From: Bacillus mobilis
GTDB taxonomy: Bacteria; Bacillota; Bacilli; Bacillales; Bacillaceae_G
Assembly (NCBI RefSeq): GCF_001884045.1
Contig: NZ_MACF01000123.1
Coordinates: 1-64,000, forward strand
DNA: 64,000 nucleotides
Direction: 5' to 3'
The position numbers and the translations under genes are program-made. The notes below the pieces were generated by a model that saw nothing but the letters and a program-made list of their open reading frames with translations, was not told where the DNA came from and ran no database searches. Shown here piece by piece: positions 6,611 through 15,309 of the stretch (positions are counted from its first letter, which is position 1; every line of letters starts with the position of its first letter).

Positions 6611-8502
6611 AAATGTTAACTGTGGAAAACTTATCGAAATCATACGGAGAAAAACCGTTATTTGATGGATTATCATGTAGTATTACAGAAGGACAACGTG
6701 TCGGGATTATTGGTGTAAACGGTACTGGTAAATCGACATTATTAAAAATTATTGCAGGATTAGAAACTCCTGATACAGGTGATATGACGCATTCACGTGG
6801 GTATACAATTAGTTATTTATCACAGCAACCAGAGTTTGATGAAAAACTAACAGTATTAGAGCAAGTGTTCCATGGTGATACACCTTTAATTCGTCTTCTT
6901 CGTGATTATGAACAATCGTTATTAAATATCGAAAAAGATCCAAGTAATGAAAAAGTACAGGAACAATTATTTGCAGTGCAGCAACGTATGGATGCGATGA
7001 GTGCATGGGAAGCAAATGCGAATGCAAAATCGTTATTAACGAAATTAGGAATTACTGATTTTACAGCAACTGTTGGGAATTTATCTGGTGGACAGAAAAA
7101 ACGTATTGCGATGGCGCAATGTTTTATTGAAACACCGGATCTATTAATTTTAGATGAGCCTACGAACCATCTTGACCATGAGACAGTGGAATGGTTAGAG
7201 GAATATTTAGCACGATATAATGGTGCCGTATTACTTGTAACCCATGATCGTTATTTCTTAGATCGTGTGACGAATCGTATTTTTGAATTAGACAATGGTA
7301 AACTATATAGTTACGAAGGAAACTATAGTACATTTTTAGAAGCGAAAGCACTTCGTGAAGAACAAGAAATTGCACAAGAATCAAAACGTCAAAACTTATA
7401 CCGCCGCGAACTAGCATGGATTCGACGTGGTGCAAAAGCTCGTTCGACAAAGCAAAAAGCACGTATTCAACGATTTGATGAGTTAAAAGGTCAAGAAGGA
7501 CCAGCTGCAAAGCAGTCAGTTGATATTGCGCTTAGCGGGAGTCGCCTTGGCAAAAAAGTACTTGAGTTAAAAGATGTAACGAAAAAATTCGGTGATAAAA
7601 CGGTATTACACAACTTTAATCATATAGTGAAGCCGGGCGATCGCATCGGGATTATCGGAGCGAATGGAAGCGGGAAATCTTCTCTTTTAAATATGCTTGC
7701 AGGTAAGCTATCTCCTGATAGTGGTGAAGTTGAAGTAGGACAAACTGTAAAAGTTGCTTATTATACGCAAGAAAATGAAGAGATGAATTTAAATCAGCGT
7801 ATGATTGAATACATTAAAGAGATTGCAGAAGTTATTCATACGACAGATGGAAAAGTAATTGGTGCATCTCAAATGCTAGAACGTTTCTTATTCCCGACGC
7901 ATTCACATGGTACACCGCTTGGTAAACTATCTGGTGGTGAAAGAAGACGTTTATTTTTATTACGTATTTTAATGGGAGAACCAAACGTACTATTACTTGA
8001 TGAACCTACGAATGATCTAGATACACAAACATTAACAGTACTGGAAGATTATTTAGAAGATTTCCCAGGTGTCGTTTTAACTGTATCGCATGACCGTTAC
8101 TTCTTAGATAAAGTAGTAGATGAATTATTCATCTTTAGTGGCGGAGGCGAAGTGCGTGAATTCCTAGGTAGTTATACGGACTTTTTAGAAATGGAAAAGA
8201 CGAAAGAACTTATTGAGAAGGCGGAAGTTCAAAAAGAGAAAAAAGTGGTAGAAGAAGCGCCGAAACAACAACGTAAACGTAAACTTTCATACAATGAGCA
8301 GCGTGAATGGGAAACAATTGAAGATACAATTGCCGAACTAGAAGAGAAAATTGAGTCAATTGGAGAAGAACTTGCGAAAGTTGGATCTGATTTCACAAAG
8401 GCACAAGAATTATCTGAAGCACAGCAGAAAACAGAAGAAGAGCTAGAAAAAACGATGGAAAGATGGAGCGAACTATCAGACATCGTTGAAGGATTAAAAT
8501 AA
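6607..8502 (+). CDS. yfmR: ABC-F family ribosome-associated ATPase, YfmR-like
   Basis: Soluble duplicated ATPase that binds the ribosomal E site; members such as YfmR relieve stalled translation. The 631 residues hold two ATPase domains. The Walker A motifs are GVNGTGKST (about 36) and GANGSGKSS (about 351), with signatures LSGGQKKR (about 159) and LSGGERRR (about 441). Both Walker B sites read LLILDEPTN or LLLDEPTN, and an ABC-F linker helix with ARSTKQKARIQR joins the domains. Residues 545-631 form a charged coiled coil as in YfmR/Uup. No membrane segment is present. The ATG at 6607 overlaps the upstream stop. Assignment to YfmR rather than another ABC-F is by resemblance only. Confidence 0.75.
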   Translation: MKMLTVENLSKSYGEKPLFDGLSCSITEGQRVGIIGVNGTGKSTLLKIIAGLETPDTGDMTHSRGYTISYLSQQPEFDEKLTVLEQVFHGDTPLIRLLRDYEQSLLNIEKDPSNEKVQEQLFAVQQRMDAMSAWEANANAKSLLTKLGITDFTATVGNLSGGQKKRIAMAQCFIETPDLLILDEPTNHLDHETVEWLEEYLARYNGAVLLVTHDRYFLDRVTNRIFELDNGKLYSYEGNYSTFLEAKALREEQEIAQESKRQNLYRRELAWIRRGAKARSTKQKARIQRFDELKGQEGPAAKQSVDIALSGSRLGKKVLELKDVTKKFGDKTVLHNFNHIVKPGDRIGIIGANGSGKSSLLNMLAGKLSPDSGEVEVGQTVKVAYYTQENEEMNLNQRMIEYIKEIAEVIHTTDGKVIGASQMLERFLFPTHSHGTPLGKLSGGERRRLFLLRILMGEPNVLLLDEPTNDLDTQTLTVLEDYLEDFPGVVLTVSHDRYFLDKVVDELFIFSGGGEVREFLGSYTDFLEMEKTKELIEKAEVQKEKKVVEEAPKQQRKRKLSYNEQREWETIEDTIAELEEKIESIGEELAKVGSDFTKAQELSEAQQKTEEELEKTMERWSELSDIVEGLK

Positions 8503-8577
8503 AAACAAGCTGCATATATTGAAAAGTAAAGAGAAAAACTTTACACTATTGGTAGAACCTATTTTAGGAGGGAAAAA

Positions 8578-9309
8578 ATGAGAACATCTAATCCAATGTT
8601 GAAAAAAGAGGCATTCCGTAAAGAGGGAGCAAGCGCTTCTGCGATGACAATTGGCGGAACAGTAGGCAAAACGTTTATTATGCTTATCTTGCTACTTGCA
8701 ACGTCTGTCTATTCATACATACAGATGATAGAGGGTACGATGAAAATGCCAGTTTTAATTGGTTCTTTAATCGTTGCGGCAATCATCGCATTTGCGTCTA
8801 TGTTCTTCCCGCGTATTTCACCTTTTGGTGCACCAATCTATGCGGCGGTAGAAGGGGTTGTATTAGGTAGTATTTCAGCTGTTTATACAATGAAGTTTGG
8901 CGACTCTATCGTTTTAAATGCTGTATTACTAACAATCTCAATTCTATTTGCAATGTTAGTGTTATATGCAACGCGCGTAGTAAAGGTAACGGATAAATTC
9001 CGTACAGGCGTGATGGCAGCGACACTTGGAATTATGGTTATGTACTTAGTCGTATTTCTACTAAACATGTTTGGTGTAACGGTTCCGTACATTCACCAAG
9101 GTGGTACAATCGGCATTATTATTAGTGCAGTTGTTATCGTAGTTGCTGCATTAAACTTATTACTAGATTTCGATTTAATCGAAAATGGTGTACGTAGTCA
9201 AGCTCCAAAATATATGGAGTGGTACACTGCAATGGGACTAATGCTTACATTAGTTTGGTTATACTTAGAAATTCTTCGTTTTGTTTCTTACTTTACGAAA
9301 AATGACTAA
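8578..9309 (+). CDS. Bax inhibitor-1/YccA-family membrane protein
   Basis: Integral membrane protein of 243 residues with about seven hydrophobic segments after a polar N-terminus (MRTSNPMLKKEAFRKEG). The SNPMLKKEAF start, the GxxxFxPRISPFGAPIYA segment and the final LDFDLIENG ... MEWYTAMGLMLTLVWLYLEILR block are characteristic of the BI-1-like family found in many bacteria. Related proteins leak calcium or modulate membrane proteases; the role here is not known. TTTTAGGAGG lies close upstream of ATG. The unit ends in a clean terminator. Confidence 0.8.
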   Translation: MRTSNPMLKKEAFRKEGASASAMTIGGTVGKTFIMLILLLATSVYSYIQMIEGTMKMPVLIGSLIVAAIIAFASMFFPRISPFGAPIYAAVEGVVLGSISAVYTMKFGDSIVLNAVLLTISILFAMLVLYATRVVKVTDKFRTGVMAATLGIMVMYLVVFLLNMFGVTVPYIHQGGTIGIIISAVVIVVAALNLLLDFDLIENGVRSQAPKYMEWYTAMGLMLTLVWLYLEILRFVSYFTKND

Positions 9310-9310
9310 T

Positions 9311-9345
9311 AAAAAAATCCTGCATGAAAAATGCAGGATTTTTTT
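9311..9345 (+). terminator. Rho-independent terminator
   Basis: AATCCTGCAT and ATGCAGGATT pair across GAAAA, flanked by A and T runs, just after the BI-1-family gene. Confidence 0.85.
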
Positions 9346-9413
9346 ATTTTCAAAGATAAATTGAGAATGTAGTATCATTGGATGCTGTTAATTTGAAATG
9401 AAGGGGATGGAAT

Positions 9414-9668
9414 ATGATGAAAGAGAAGAAAGGAATTATGAAAAAACTATTTTCTAAAAGTTTTTTCATAGAACTAGATGATGCTTTAACGTATCCATCA
9501 GCAGAAGTTATTACTTCAGCAATAGAAAGATATGTGGCTGAATGTAATGAAAGACTAAAATTTGAGAGTAAAGTTAAACCGATTACTTTTTACTTAGAGA
9601 ATGTAATGTACCGCGTTGAGATAAAAATGGCTCGCGGTGGATATTACATTTCATGCAGTGAAGTATAA
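9414..9668 (+). CDS. Small conserved hypothetical protein (DUF4318-like)
   Basis: Protein of 84 residues with a basic start (MMKEKKGIMKKLFSK) followed by a compact mixed domain: FIELDDALTYPSAEVITSAIERYVAECNE, then ITFYLENVMYRVEIKMARGGYYISCSEV. The second half resembles the DUF4318 family known from B. cereus-group genomes; function unknown. AAGGGGATGG precedes the ATG. There is no signal peptide. It is a single-gene unit with its own terminator. Confidence 0.6.
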   Translation: MMKEKKGIMKKLFSKSFFIELDDALTYPSAEVITSAIERYVAECNERLKFESKVKPITFYLENVMYRVEIKMARGGYYISCSEV

Positions 9669-9723
9669 AGTGAAACTTTAATCAGTGGGGGGTCTTACTG
9701 CCCATTAAAGCGGGATAAATTTT

Positions 9724-9762
9724 GAAACCTTACATGTTTTAAATATGTAAGGTTTCTTTTTT
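9724..9762 (+). terminator. Rho-independent terminator
   Basis: GAAACCTTACAT pairs with ATGTAAGGTTTC over an 8-base loop, followed by T6. Confidence 0.85.
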
Positions 9763-9778
9763 GTTTATATAAGATATA

Positions 9779-9811
9779 AAAATAATATTTTTTACTATAA
9801 AATATATTGTT
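9779..9811 (+). promoter_or_regulatory. Possible ComK box (K-box)
   Basis: AAAATAATATTTT is a perfect AAAA-N5-TTTT box. A second, AAAATATATTGTT, has one mismatch and begins 7 bases later (the classical short spacing is 8). The pair sits 8 bases upstream of the -35 of the short SSB gene, the position used by ComK in B. subtilis. Confidence 0.4.
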
Positions 9812-9819
9812 TTACGCTT

Positions 9820-9848
9820 TTTACCCTTCACACATTTTTCTTTACAAT
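9820..9848 (+). promoter_or_regulatory. Sigma-A promoter of the short SSB gene
   Basis: TTTACC, 17 bases, TACAAT. It is 30 bases before the ATG. Confidence 0.6.
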
Positions 9849-9877
9849 GAAGAAAAATATGTGAGGTGGTATAACCT

Positions 9878-10213
9878 ATGATGAATCGAGTTGTATTAAT
9901 CGGTAGATTGACAAAGGAGCCAGAATTATACTACACAAAGCAAGGCGTCGCGTATGCACGAGTATGTGTTGCGGTGAATAGAGGTTTTCGAAATAGTTTA
10001 GGTGAGCAACAAGTAGATTTTATTAATTGCGTCGTATGGAGAAGGTCAGCTGAGAATGTAACTGAATATTGTAAGAAAGGGTCACTTGTTGGAATTACAG
10101 GACGTATTCATACGAGAAATTACGAGGATGATCAAGGAAAGAGAATATATGTAACGGAAGTTATGATTGAGAGCATTACATTTTTGGAGAAAAGGCGGGA
10201 GGGTGCATCATAA
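9878..10213 (+). CDS. ssbB: Short single-stranded DNA-binding protein (SsbB-like)
   Basis: OB-fold SSB of 111 residues: [25 protein letters not shown]-type core ([47 protein letters not shown]). It lacks the long Gly/Gln tail and acidic tip of the replicative SSB, ending in LEKRREGAS. That is the form of B. subtilis SsbB (YwpH), which protects incoming single-stranded DNA in competence. ATG 9878 and 9881 are both possible; AGGTGG lies upstream of both. A K-box-like element before its promoter supports a competence link, although natural competence is not established for this group. Confidence 0.8.
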   Translation: MMNRVVLIGRLTKEPELYYTKQGVAYARVCVAVNRGFRNSLGEQQVDFINCVVWRRSAENVTEYCKKGSLVGITGRIHTRNYEDDQGKRIYVTEVMIESITFLEKRREGAS

Positions 10214-10345
10214 TAAGAAGTGACTTGAGGAAATTAAAGTATGATGGTGGAAAGAAATCAGCAAAATAAAGCATCCGAGTAGGAGTATAGAGTGGTAACA
10301 TGTTACAATACAGCTAAGAACATGCAATAAAGGAGAGTTTTTTAC

Positions 10346-11473
10346 GTGAAGATTAAAGCAATTGAACCGACGCCAAGTCCAAATACAATGAAAGTTATTT
10401 TGAACGAAGTATTACCATCAGGAGCGCGTAATAATTATACAAATGAAAATAAAGAACAAGCACCAATGCAAGTGCAAGAAATTTTGAAAATTGAAGGCAT
10501 TAAAGGTGTATATCATGTAGCCGACTTTTTAGCAGTGGAGCGAAATGCGAAGTTTGACTGGAAAGTTTTATTACAACAAGTTCGTGCTGTTTTCGGCGAA
10601 GAAGTAGTGGAAGAAAGTGAAGAACAACAACTTGCTCATTTTGGGGAAGTGAAAGTGTTTGTTCAAATGTTCTTTACAATTCCAATGCAAGTCAAGTTAA
10701 CTGATGGAACAACAGAAGAACGCGTTGGTTTACCAGATCGTTTTAAAGAATCAATTATGAAAGTACAAATGTCTGCGCCAAACGTTGTAAAAGAACGTAA
10801 ATGGGTGGAACAAAGTACACGTTACGGTAATTTTGAAGAAATAGGGAAAGAAGTAGTAGAAGAGATTGTTGCTGCTTATTCAGAAGAACGTGTAAATGAA
10901 ACGGTTAAAGAATTATTAAACCAGGCAGGTGCTGTTGAAGTAACGATTCAAAAGCGTGAGCCATATAAAGTAACAGAAGAGATGATGAAAGATGCTGACT
11001 GGAAAAACCGTTTTGCAGCATTAGAACAAATGGATCCTACTGAAGAAGATATGCCAGTGTTGAAGATGGCGTTAGATGATGAAAAAGTTTCGATCCGCCG
11101 TTTAGCAACAGCATATTTAGGTATGGTAAAAGGTGATGGAGTATTGCCGTTATTATATAAAGCGCTATTAGATCGTTCAGTAAGTGTTCGCCGTACAGCG
11201 GGTGATTGCTTATCAGACGTAGGTGATCCAGCAGCGATGTTCGTTATGATTAAATCTCTGAAAGATTCAAGTAAATTAGTACGCTGGCGTGCAGCGATGT
11301 TCTTATTTGAACTTGGAGATGAAAGTGCGATTCCGGCATTAAAAGCAGCGCAAGATGATCCAGAGTTTGAAGTAGCGATGCAAGCGCGTCTAGCATTAGA
11401 GCGTATTGAAGGCGGAGAAGAAGCAAAAGGTTCTGTATGGAAACAAATGACGGAGTCTCGTAAAGGGGAATAA
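10346..11473 (+). CDS. ypgR: YpgR/CvfC-like protein: Nfu N-terminal domain plus HEAT repeats
   Basis: Protein of 375 residues. About residues 3-85 match the N-terminal domain of NifU-like scaffolds (IKAIEPTPSPNTMKVILNEVLP, IKGVYHVADFLAVERN). A middle region of unknown fold follows, then about residues 215-355 form HEAT-like repeats (WKNRFAALEQM, SIRRLATAYLGMV, SVRRTAGDCLSDVGD, LVRWRAAMFLFELGD). This is the layout of B. subtilis YpgR and staphylococcal CvfC, the latter linked to virulence and iron-sulfur metabolism. The iron-sulfur ligand cysteines of true Nfu proteins are not present, so scaffold activity is doubtful. The next gene starts 4 bases after the stop, indicating an operon. Confidence 0.75.
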   Translation: MKIKAIEPTPSPNTMKVILNEVLPSGARNNYTNENKEQAPMQVQEILKIEGIKGVYHVADFLAVERNAKFDWKVLLQQVRAVFGEEVVEESEEQQLAHFGEVKVFVQMFFTIPMQVKLTDGTTEERVGLPDRFKESIMKVQMSAPNVVKERKWVEQSTRYGNFEEIGKEVVEEIVAAYSEERVNETVKELLNQAGAVEVTIQKREPYKVTEEMMKDADWKNRFAALEQMDPTEEDMPVLKMALDDEKVSIRRLATAYLGMVKGDGVLPLLYKALLDRSVSVRRTAGDCLSDVGDPAAMFVMIKSLKDSSKLVRWRAAMFLFELGDESAIPALKAAQDDPEFEVAMQARLALERIEGGEEAKGSVWKQMTESRKGE

Positions 11474-11476
11474 TGT

Positions 11477-11860
11477 ATGATTGTTTTCTATGATAGTTGG
11501 TGCCCGATGTGTACGGCGGTTGCAGAACGTACGAAAAAATTAGATAAAAAGGGTAAGATGAATTTTGTTTCATTTCGAGATGAAGATGTAGTTGAGAAGT
11601 ATGAACTTTCTCAAGAACTACAAAGTAAGATGGAACAAAGATTGTATATTTTTAAAAATAATAAGTGGTATAACGGAATTCATAGCATACATGTATTAGC
11701 AAAGGCTGTTCCATCTTACTGGTTTGCTGTTCCTTTTATAAAACTATCTATCGTACTCGGATTTGGAAGTAAAGTATACGATTATATCGCTAACAATAGA
11801 AAACTTGTTCCAGTTGGACATTGCCGTGAAGGGGTTTGTGAAATCCCTACAAAAAAATGA
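11477..11860 (+). CDS. DCC-family thiol-disulfide oxidoreductase-like protein (DUF393)
   Basis: Protein of 127 residues with the DCC-type start IVFYDSWCPMCTAVAERTKKLD; Cys9 and Cys12 form the CxxC motif. The middle holds the family helix WFAVPFIKLSIVLGFGSKVYDYIANNR. It ends in GHCREGVCEIP, a second cysteine pair (CxxxxC) not usual for the family as I know it. The fold is thioredoxin-like; substrates are unknown. It follows ypgR by 4 bases and is probably cotranscribed. A bacilliredoxin gene is next, so the neighbourhood has a thiol-redox theme. Confidence 0.75.
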   Translation: MIVFYDSWCPMCTAVAERTKKLDKKGKMNFVSFRDEDVVEKYELSQELQSKMEQRLYIFKNNKWYNGIHSIHVLAKAVPSYWFAVPFIKLSIVLGFGSKVYDYIANNRKLVPVGHCREGVCEIPTKK

Positions 11861-11943
11861 AATCATCGTAATCTTTCTTTTGCACCTAGTAATAGAGCGT
11901 GATATGATGAATTTGGAATGAAAGTTGAAGGAGAGATTACAAG

Positions 11944-12378
11944 ATGTCAAATGCTTATGAAGAATACATGCGCCAAATGGTAATCCCAATGCGTCAAGAA
12001 TTAGTGCGTTCTGGGTTTGAAGAGTTAACTACAGAAGAAGCTGTAACAGAATTTATGGAAAAAGCATCAGGTACAACTTTAGTAGTTGTAAACTCAGTTT
12101 GTGGTTGTGCAGCTGGTTTAGCACGTCCATCAGCAGGTCAAGCAGTTGTTCGTGCTGAAAAACAACCTGATCATCTTGTAACTGTATTCGCAGGTCAAGA
12201 TAAAGATGCTACTGCAAAAATGCGTGAATACTTCGGAGAAATTCCTCCATCTTCACCATCTATGGCATTGTTAAAAGGTAAAGAAGTTGTTCACTTCATT
12301 CACCGTCATGAAATTGAAGGTGCAACTATGGACGAAATTATTACGAACTTAGAACAAGCTTTCGAAAAGAATTGCTAA
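11944..12378 (+). CDS. brxA: Bacilliredoxin BrxA
   Basis: Thiol-disulfide protein that removes bacillithiol from S-bacillithiolated proteins after oxidative stress. The 144 residues match B. subtilis YphP/BrxA nearly end to end (MRQMVIPMRQEL, GTTLVVVNSVCGCAAGLARP, VTVFAGQDKDATAKMREYF, PSSPSMALLKGKEVVHFI). The active site is the CGC motif at Cys53-Cys55. GAAGGAGA precedes ATG. A short hairpin follows before the methyltransferase gene. BrxA is favoured over the paralog BrxB because of the ypgR neighbourhood, which matches B. subtilis gene order as I recall it. Confidence 0.85.
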   Translation: MSNAYEEYMRQMVIPMRQELVRSGFEELTTEEAVTEFMEKASGTTLVVVNSVCGCAAGLARPSAGQAVVRAEKQPDHLVTVFAGQDKDATAKMREYFGEIPPSSPSMALLKGKEVVHFIHRHEIEGATMDEIITNLEQAFEKNC

Positions 12379-12410
12379 AGAAGGGGGAGAGTAAATCTCC
12401 CTCTTTTCTT
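12379..12410 (+). terminator. Hairpin, probable weak terminator
   Basis: GAAGGGGGAGA pairs with CTCCCTCTTTTC around GTAAAT after the brxA stop; the T run is short and mixed with C. Confidence 0.5.
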
Positions 12411-12427
12411 TATATAGAGGTGAAAAA

Positions 12428-13204
12428 ATGATCGTAACAACAGCAGGAAGAACGAACAAAGAAATGACAGATTATGCAAATAAGGTAGCAGCAGAATTAA
12501 ATGTTTCTTTCGTTAAACGTAATGACATACCAGTACATAAACTACATGAGCAATATGAACAAGATGTACTTGTTGTAGGAAAAAATCGATTAGCTATTTA
12601 TCCAAAAGGAACGGAGGAGTCGTTTTTCTTTCATCCAAACTCAGCGATGTTTCGTGTGAAAAGATTAATGCGCGGAGAACACGACCCGTTTGTACAAGCC
12701 ACGCAATTAGAGAGCGGAATGACAGTGTTAGATTGTACGCTCGGTATGGCATCAGATAGTATTGTAGCTAGTTATATTGTTGGTGAAAGCGGAACAGTAA
12801 CGGGGCTTGAAGGCAATGAATATATGGCTTATATTATGGAAAATGGTTTAAAAACATGGTCTTCATCCGTTTCTGAAATTGATGAGGCAATGCAACGAAT
12901 CGATGTGAAGCAAACGGAGCATTACGCATTTTTAAAACAATGTGAAGATAATAGTTATGATGTTGTGTACCTTGATCCAATGTTCGAAGAAACTGTTATA
13001 GAATCAGATGGAATAAAAGGATTAAAACACTTCGCTTTGTATCATGATATTACTGATGAAACAATTGCGGAAGCGAAACGTGTGGCGAGAAAGCGTGTCG
13101 TTTTGAAAGACCATTTCCGTAGTTCTAGATTTGAAAAACACAATTTTCACGTGTACAAAAGAAAAAGTGCTAAGTTTCACTTTGGTGTAATTGACCCTTG
13201 CTAA
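12428..13204 (+). CDS. RsmJ-like SAM-dependent methyltransferase (YpiP-like)
   Basis: Protein of 258 residues. The first 70 are a small domain starting MIVTTAGRTNKEMTDYANKVAAELN. A Rossmann methyltransferase domain follows, with VLDCTLGMASDSIVASYIVGESGTVTGLEGN as the SAM-binding loop and YDVVYLDPMFEE as the DPxF-type motif IV. The arrangement resembles RsmJ, which methylates 16S rRNA G1516 in E. coli, and B. subtilis YpiP. The target in Bacillus is not known to me. AGAGGTG lies before ATG. The argS promoter begins at its stop codon. Confidence 0.7.
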   Translation: MIVTTAGRTNKEMTDYANKVAAELNVSFVKRNDIPVHKLHEQYEQDVLVVGKNRLAIYPKGTEESFFFHPNSAMFRVKRLMRGEHDPFVQATQLESGMTVLDCTLGMASDSIVASYIVGESGTVTGLEGNEYMAYIMENGLKTWSSSVSEIDEAMQRIDVKQTEHYAFLKQCEDNSYDVVYLDPMFEETVIESDGIKGLKHFALYHDITDETIAEAKRVARKRVVLKDHFRSSRFEKHNFHVYKRKSAKFHFGVIDPC

Positions 13205-13225
13205 TTGTTTGAAAAGATGTATAAT
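13198..13225 (+). promoter_or_regulatory. Promoter of the argS T-box transcript
   Basis: TTGCTA, 16 bases, TATAAT; the -35 overlaps the stop of the preceding gene. Confidence 0.55.
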
Positions 13226-13254
13226 AAGCAATAATTAATTAAATATAATGTCTG

Positions 13255-13476
13255 TGATGAAGAGAGTAGTCTTTTTTAGAAGGAAAGCGAGCTAGGGATG
13301 GTGTGAGCCTAGTGCGGAAGGAAAAGATGAAGCGCACTTCGGAGATGCTTCTTGAACGAATAGTAGAGTAAGCCGAGGCCCCCTGTCCTCGTTATAAACG
13401 GGAAAGTGGTTCGTAATGAACAACAAGGGTGGTACCACGGGTTTAAGCTCGTCTCTTTTTTAGAGACGAGTTTTTT
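13255..13476 (+). promoter_or_regulatory. T-box leader of argS, specifier CGC (Arg)
   Basis: Senses uncharged tRNA-Arg. The AGTA of the specifier loop, the GAAG-CGC-A stretch (CGC at 13333-13335) closed by GAAG/CTTC pairing, and the T-box AAGGGTGGTACCACGG (13425-13440) are all present. The intrinsic terminator is GCTCGTCTCT/AGAGACGAG plus T6 (13447-13476). The specifier was set by comparison with the other T-boxes in the window, all of which show GAA(N)-codon-purine. CGC agrees with the downstream ArgRS. Confidence 0.9.
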
Positions 13477-13504
13477 GTGTTTTAAAAAATAAGGAGGTTG
13501 TAGT

Positions 13505-15193
13505 ATGGATTATAAAACGCAGTTTGCGGAAGGTTTATCCCATATTTTCAAGAATGAATTAACGCAAAATCAAATTTTAGAGTTAATTGAAACACCGAAA
13601 CAAGATGAATTCGGAGATGCGGCATTTCCATGTTTTTCACTTGCGAAGCAATATAAAAAATCACCAGCTATTATCGCACAGGAAGTTGCGGAGAAATTAA
13701 GTGATCCATTTTTTACGAAAGTAGAGGCCGTTGGTCCTTATGTAAATGTATTTTTTAATCGTGAAACTGTAAGTGATGACGTATTAAAAATGGTTTTAGC
13801 GGAGAAAGAAGAGTATGGTCAAAATCACTTTGGTTGTGAAAAAACGGTAGTTATCGATTATTCCTCTCCTAATATCGCGAAACCTTTTTCAATGGGGCAT
13901 TTACGTTCTACAATGATTGGAAATTCACTGAAGCATATCGCTGAAAAATGCGACTATGAAGTTGTAGGAATTAATTATATTGGAGACTGGGGAACACAGT
14001 TTGGAAAGTTAATTACCGCCTATAAAAAGTGGGGAAATGAAGAAGTAGTGAAAGAAGATCCAATCCGTGAACTATTTAAGTTATACGTTCAATTCCACGA
14101 AGAGGTAAAAGACGACGAAGAGCTAGAAGAAGAAGGACGCGCTTGGTTTAAGAAATTAGAAGAAGGTGATGAAGAAGCTGTTGAGCTTTGGAATTGGTTC
14201 CGTCATGAATCTTTAAAAGAATTTTCTCGTATTTATGAACTTCTCGGTGTTGAATTTACTAATTTTCAAGGAGAAGCTTTTTATAATAATTTAATGGAAG
14301 ATTTTATTGGGATTTTAGAAGAGCATGATTTGCTTGAAGAGTCAGAAGGCGCGTTAGTCGTTAATTTAGAAGAAGAGGGAATGCCGCCTTGCTTAATTAG
14401 AAAATCAGATGGTGCGACGATTTACGCAACACGTGACTTAACGGCAGCGTTATATCGTCAAAACACATATGCGTTTGATAAAGCGTTATATGTAGTTGGC
14501 CCGGAACAAAGTTTACACTTCAATCAATTTTTTACTGTATTAAAAAAGCTTGGCTACAATTGGGTTGACGGCATGGAACATGTACCGTTTGGTTTCATTT
14601 TAAAAGATGGTAAGAAAATGTCGACACGTAAAGGAAGAGTTATTTTACTTGAAGAAGTACTTGAGGAAGCAATTGACCTTGCAAAACAAAATATTGAAGA
14701 GAAAAATCCAAACTTAAAACAGAAAGAAGAAGTAGCAAAGCAAGTCGGCGCTGGCGCAGTTATTTTCCATGATTTGAAAAATGAGCGTATGCATAATATT
14801 GAATTCTCATTAGAAAATATGCTGAAATTTGAAGGTGAAACAGGACCGTATGTACAGTACACACATGCACGTGCGTGCTCTATTTTAAGAAAAGAAAGTG
14901 TAGAATTTGAAACGTGTACCTTTGCATTAAAAGATGATCATAGCTGGAGCGTCGTAAAATTACTGAATAAATTCCCACAAGTAATTGAAGCAGCCTTCAA
15001 CAAAAATGAGCCATCAATCATTTCAAAATACGTATTAGATGTAGCGCGATCGTTTAATAAATATTACGGTAATGTTCGTATATTAGAAGAGAGCGAAGAG
15101 AAAGACAGCAGACTGGCATTAGTGTATGCTGTGACAGTTGTATTAAAAGAGGGATTACGTTTACTTGGGGTGGATGCTCCTGAGGAGATGTAA
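13505..15193 (+). CDS. argS: Arginyl-tRNA synthetase
   Basis: Class I synthetase that charges tRNA-Arg. The 562 residues contain the N-terminal Add1 domain, an ATP motif variant FSMGHLRST (about 128-136, the HIGH box) and KKMSTRKGR (about 370-378, the KMSKS box). The C-terminal anticodon-binding helices follow. GVNYIGDWGTQFGK-type residues (INYIGDWGTQFGKL) are diagnostic of ArgRS. AAGGAGG lies before ATG. It is controlled by the T-box just upstream. From memory, B. cereus-group genomes carry a second argS elsewhere; if so, this could be the starvation-inducible copy. Confidence 0.9.
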   Translation: MDYKTQFAEGLSHIFKNELTQNQILELIETPKQDEFGDAAFPCFSLAKQYKKSPAIIAQEVAEKLSDPFFTKVEAVGPYVNVFFNRETVSDDVLKMVLAEKEEYGQNHFGCEKTVVIDYSSPNIAKPFSMGHLRSTMIGNSLKHIAEKCDYEVVGINYIGDWGTQFGKLITAYKKWGNEEVVKEDPIRELFKLYVQFHEEVKDDEELEEEGRAWFKKLEEGDEEAVELWNWFRHESLKEFSRIYELLGVEFTNFQGEAFYNNLMEDFIGILEEHDLLEESEGALVVNLEEEGMPPCLIRKSDGATIYATRDLTAALYRQNTYAFDKALYVVGPEQSLHFNQFFTVLKKLGYNWVDGMEHVPFGFILKDGKKMSTRKGRVILLEEVLEEAIDLAKQNIEEKNPNLKQKEEVAKQVGAGAVIFHDLKNERMHNIEFSLENMLKFEGETGPYVQYTHARACSILRKESVEFETCTFALKDDHSWSVVKLLNKFPQVIEAAFNKNEPSIISKYVLDVARSFNKYYGNVRILEESEEKDSRLALVYAVTVVLKEGLRLLGVDAPEEM

Positions 15194-15214
15194 ATAAATA
15201 TAGTAGCGAACTGA

Positions 15215-15250
15215 AACCCGGGTTTAGAAGGAACCTGGGTTGTTTTTTTA
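15215..15250 (+). terminator. Rho-independent terminator of argS
   Basis: AACCCGGGTT pairs with AACCTGGGTT (one mismatch) and is followed by a T run. Confidence 0.8.
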
Positions 15251-15309
15251 TTAGTATATAATTATTTTGCAAAATCAATTAAAATCTTTTTAGAGAGGGG
15301 GGATTCATA

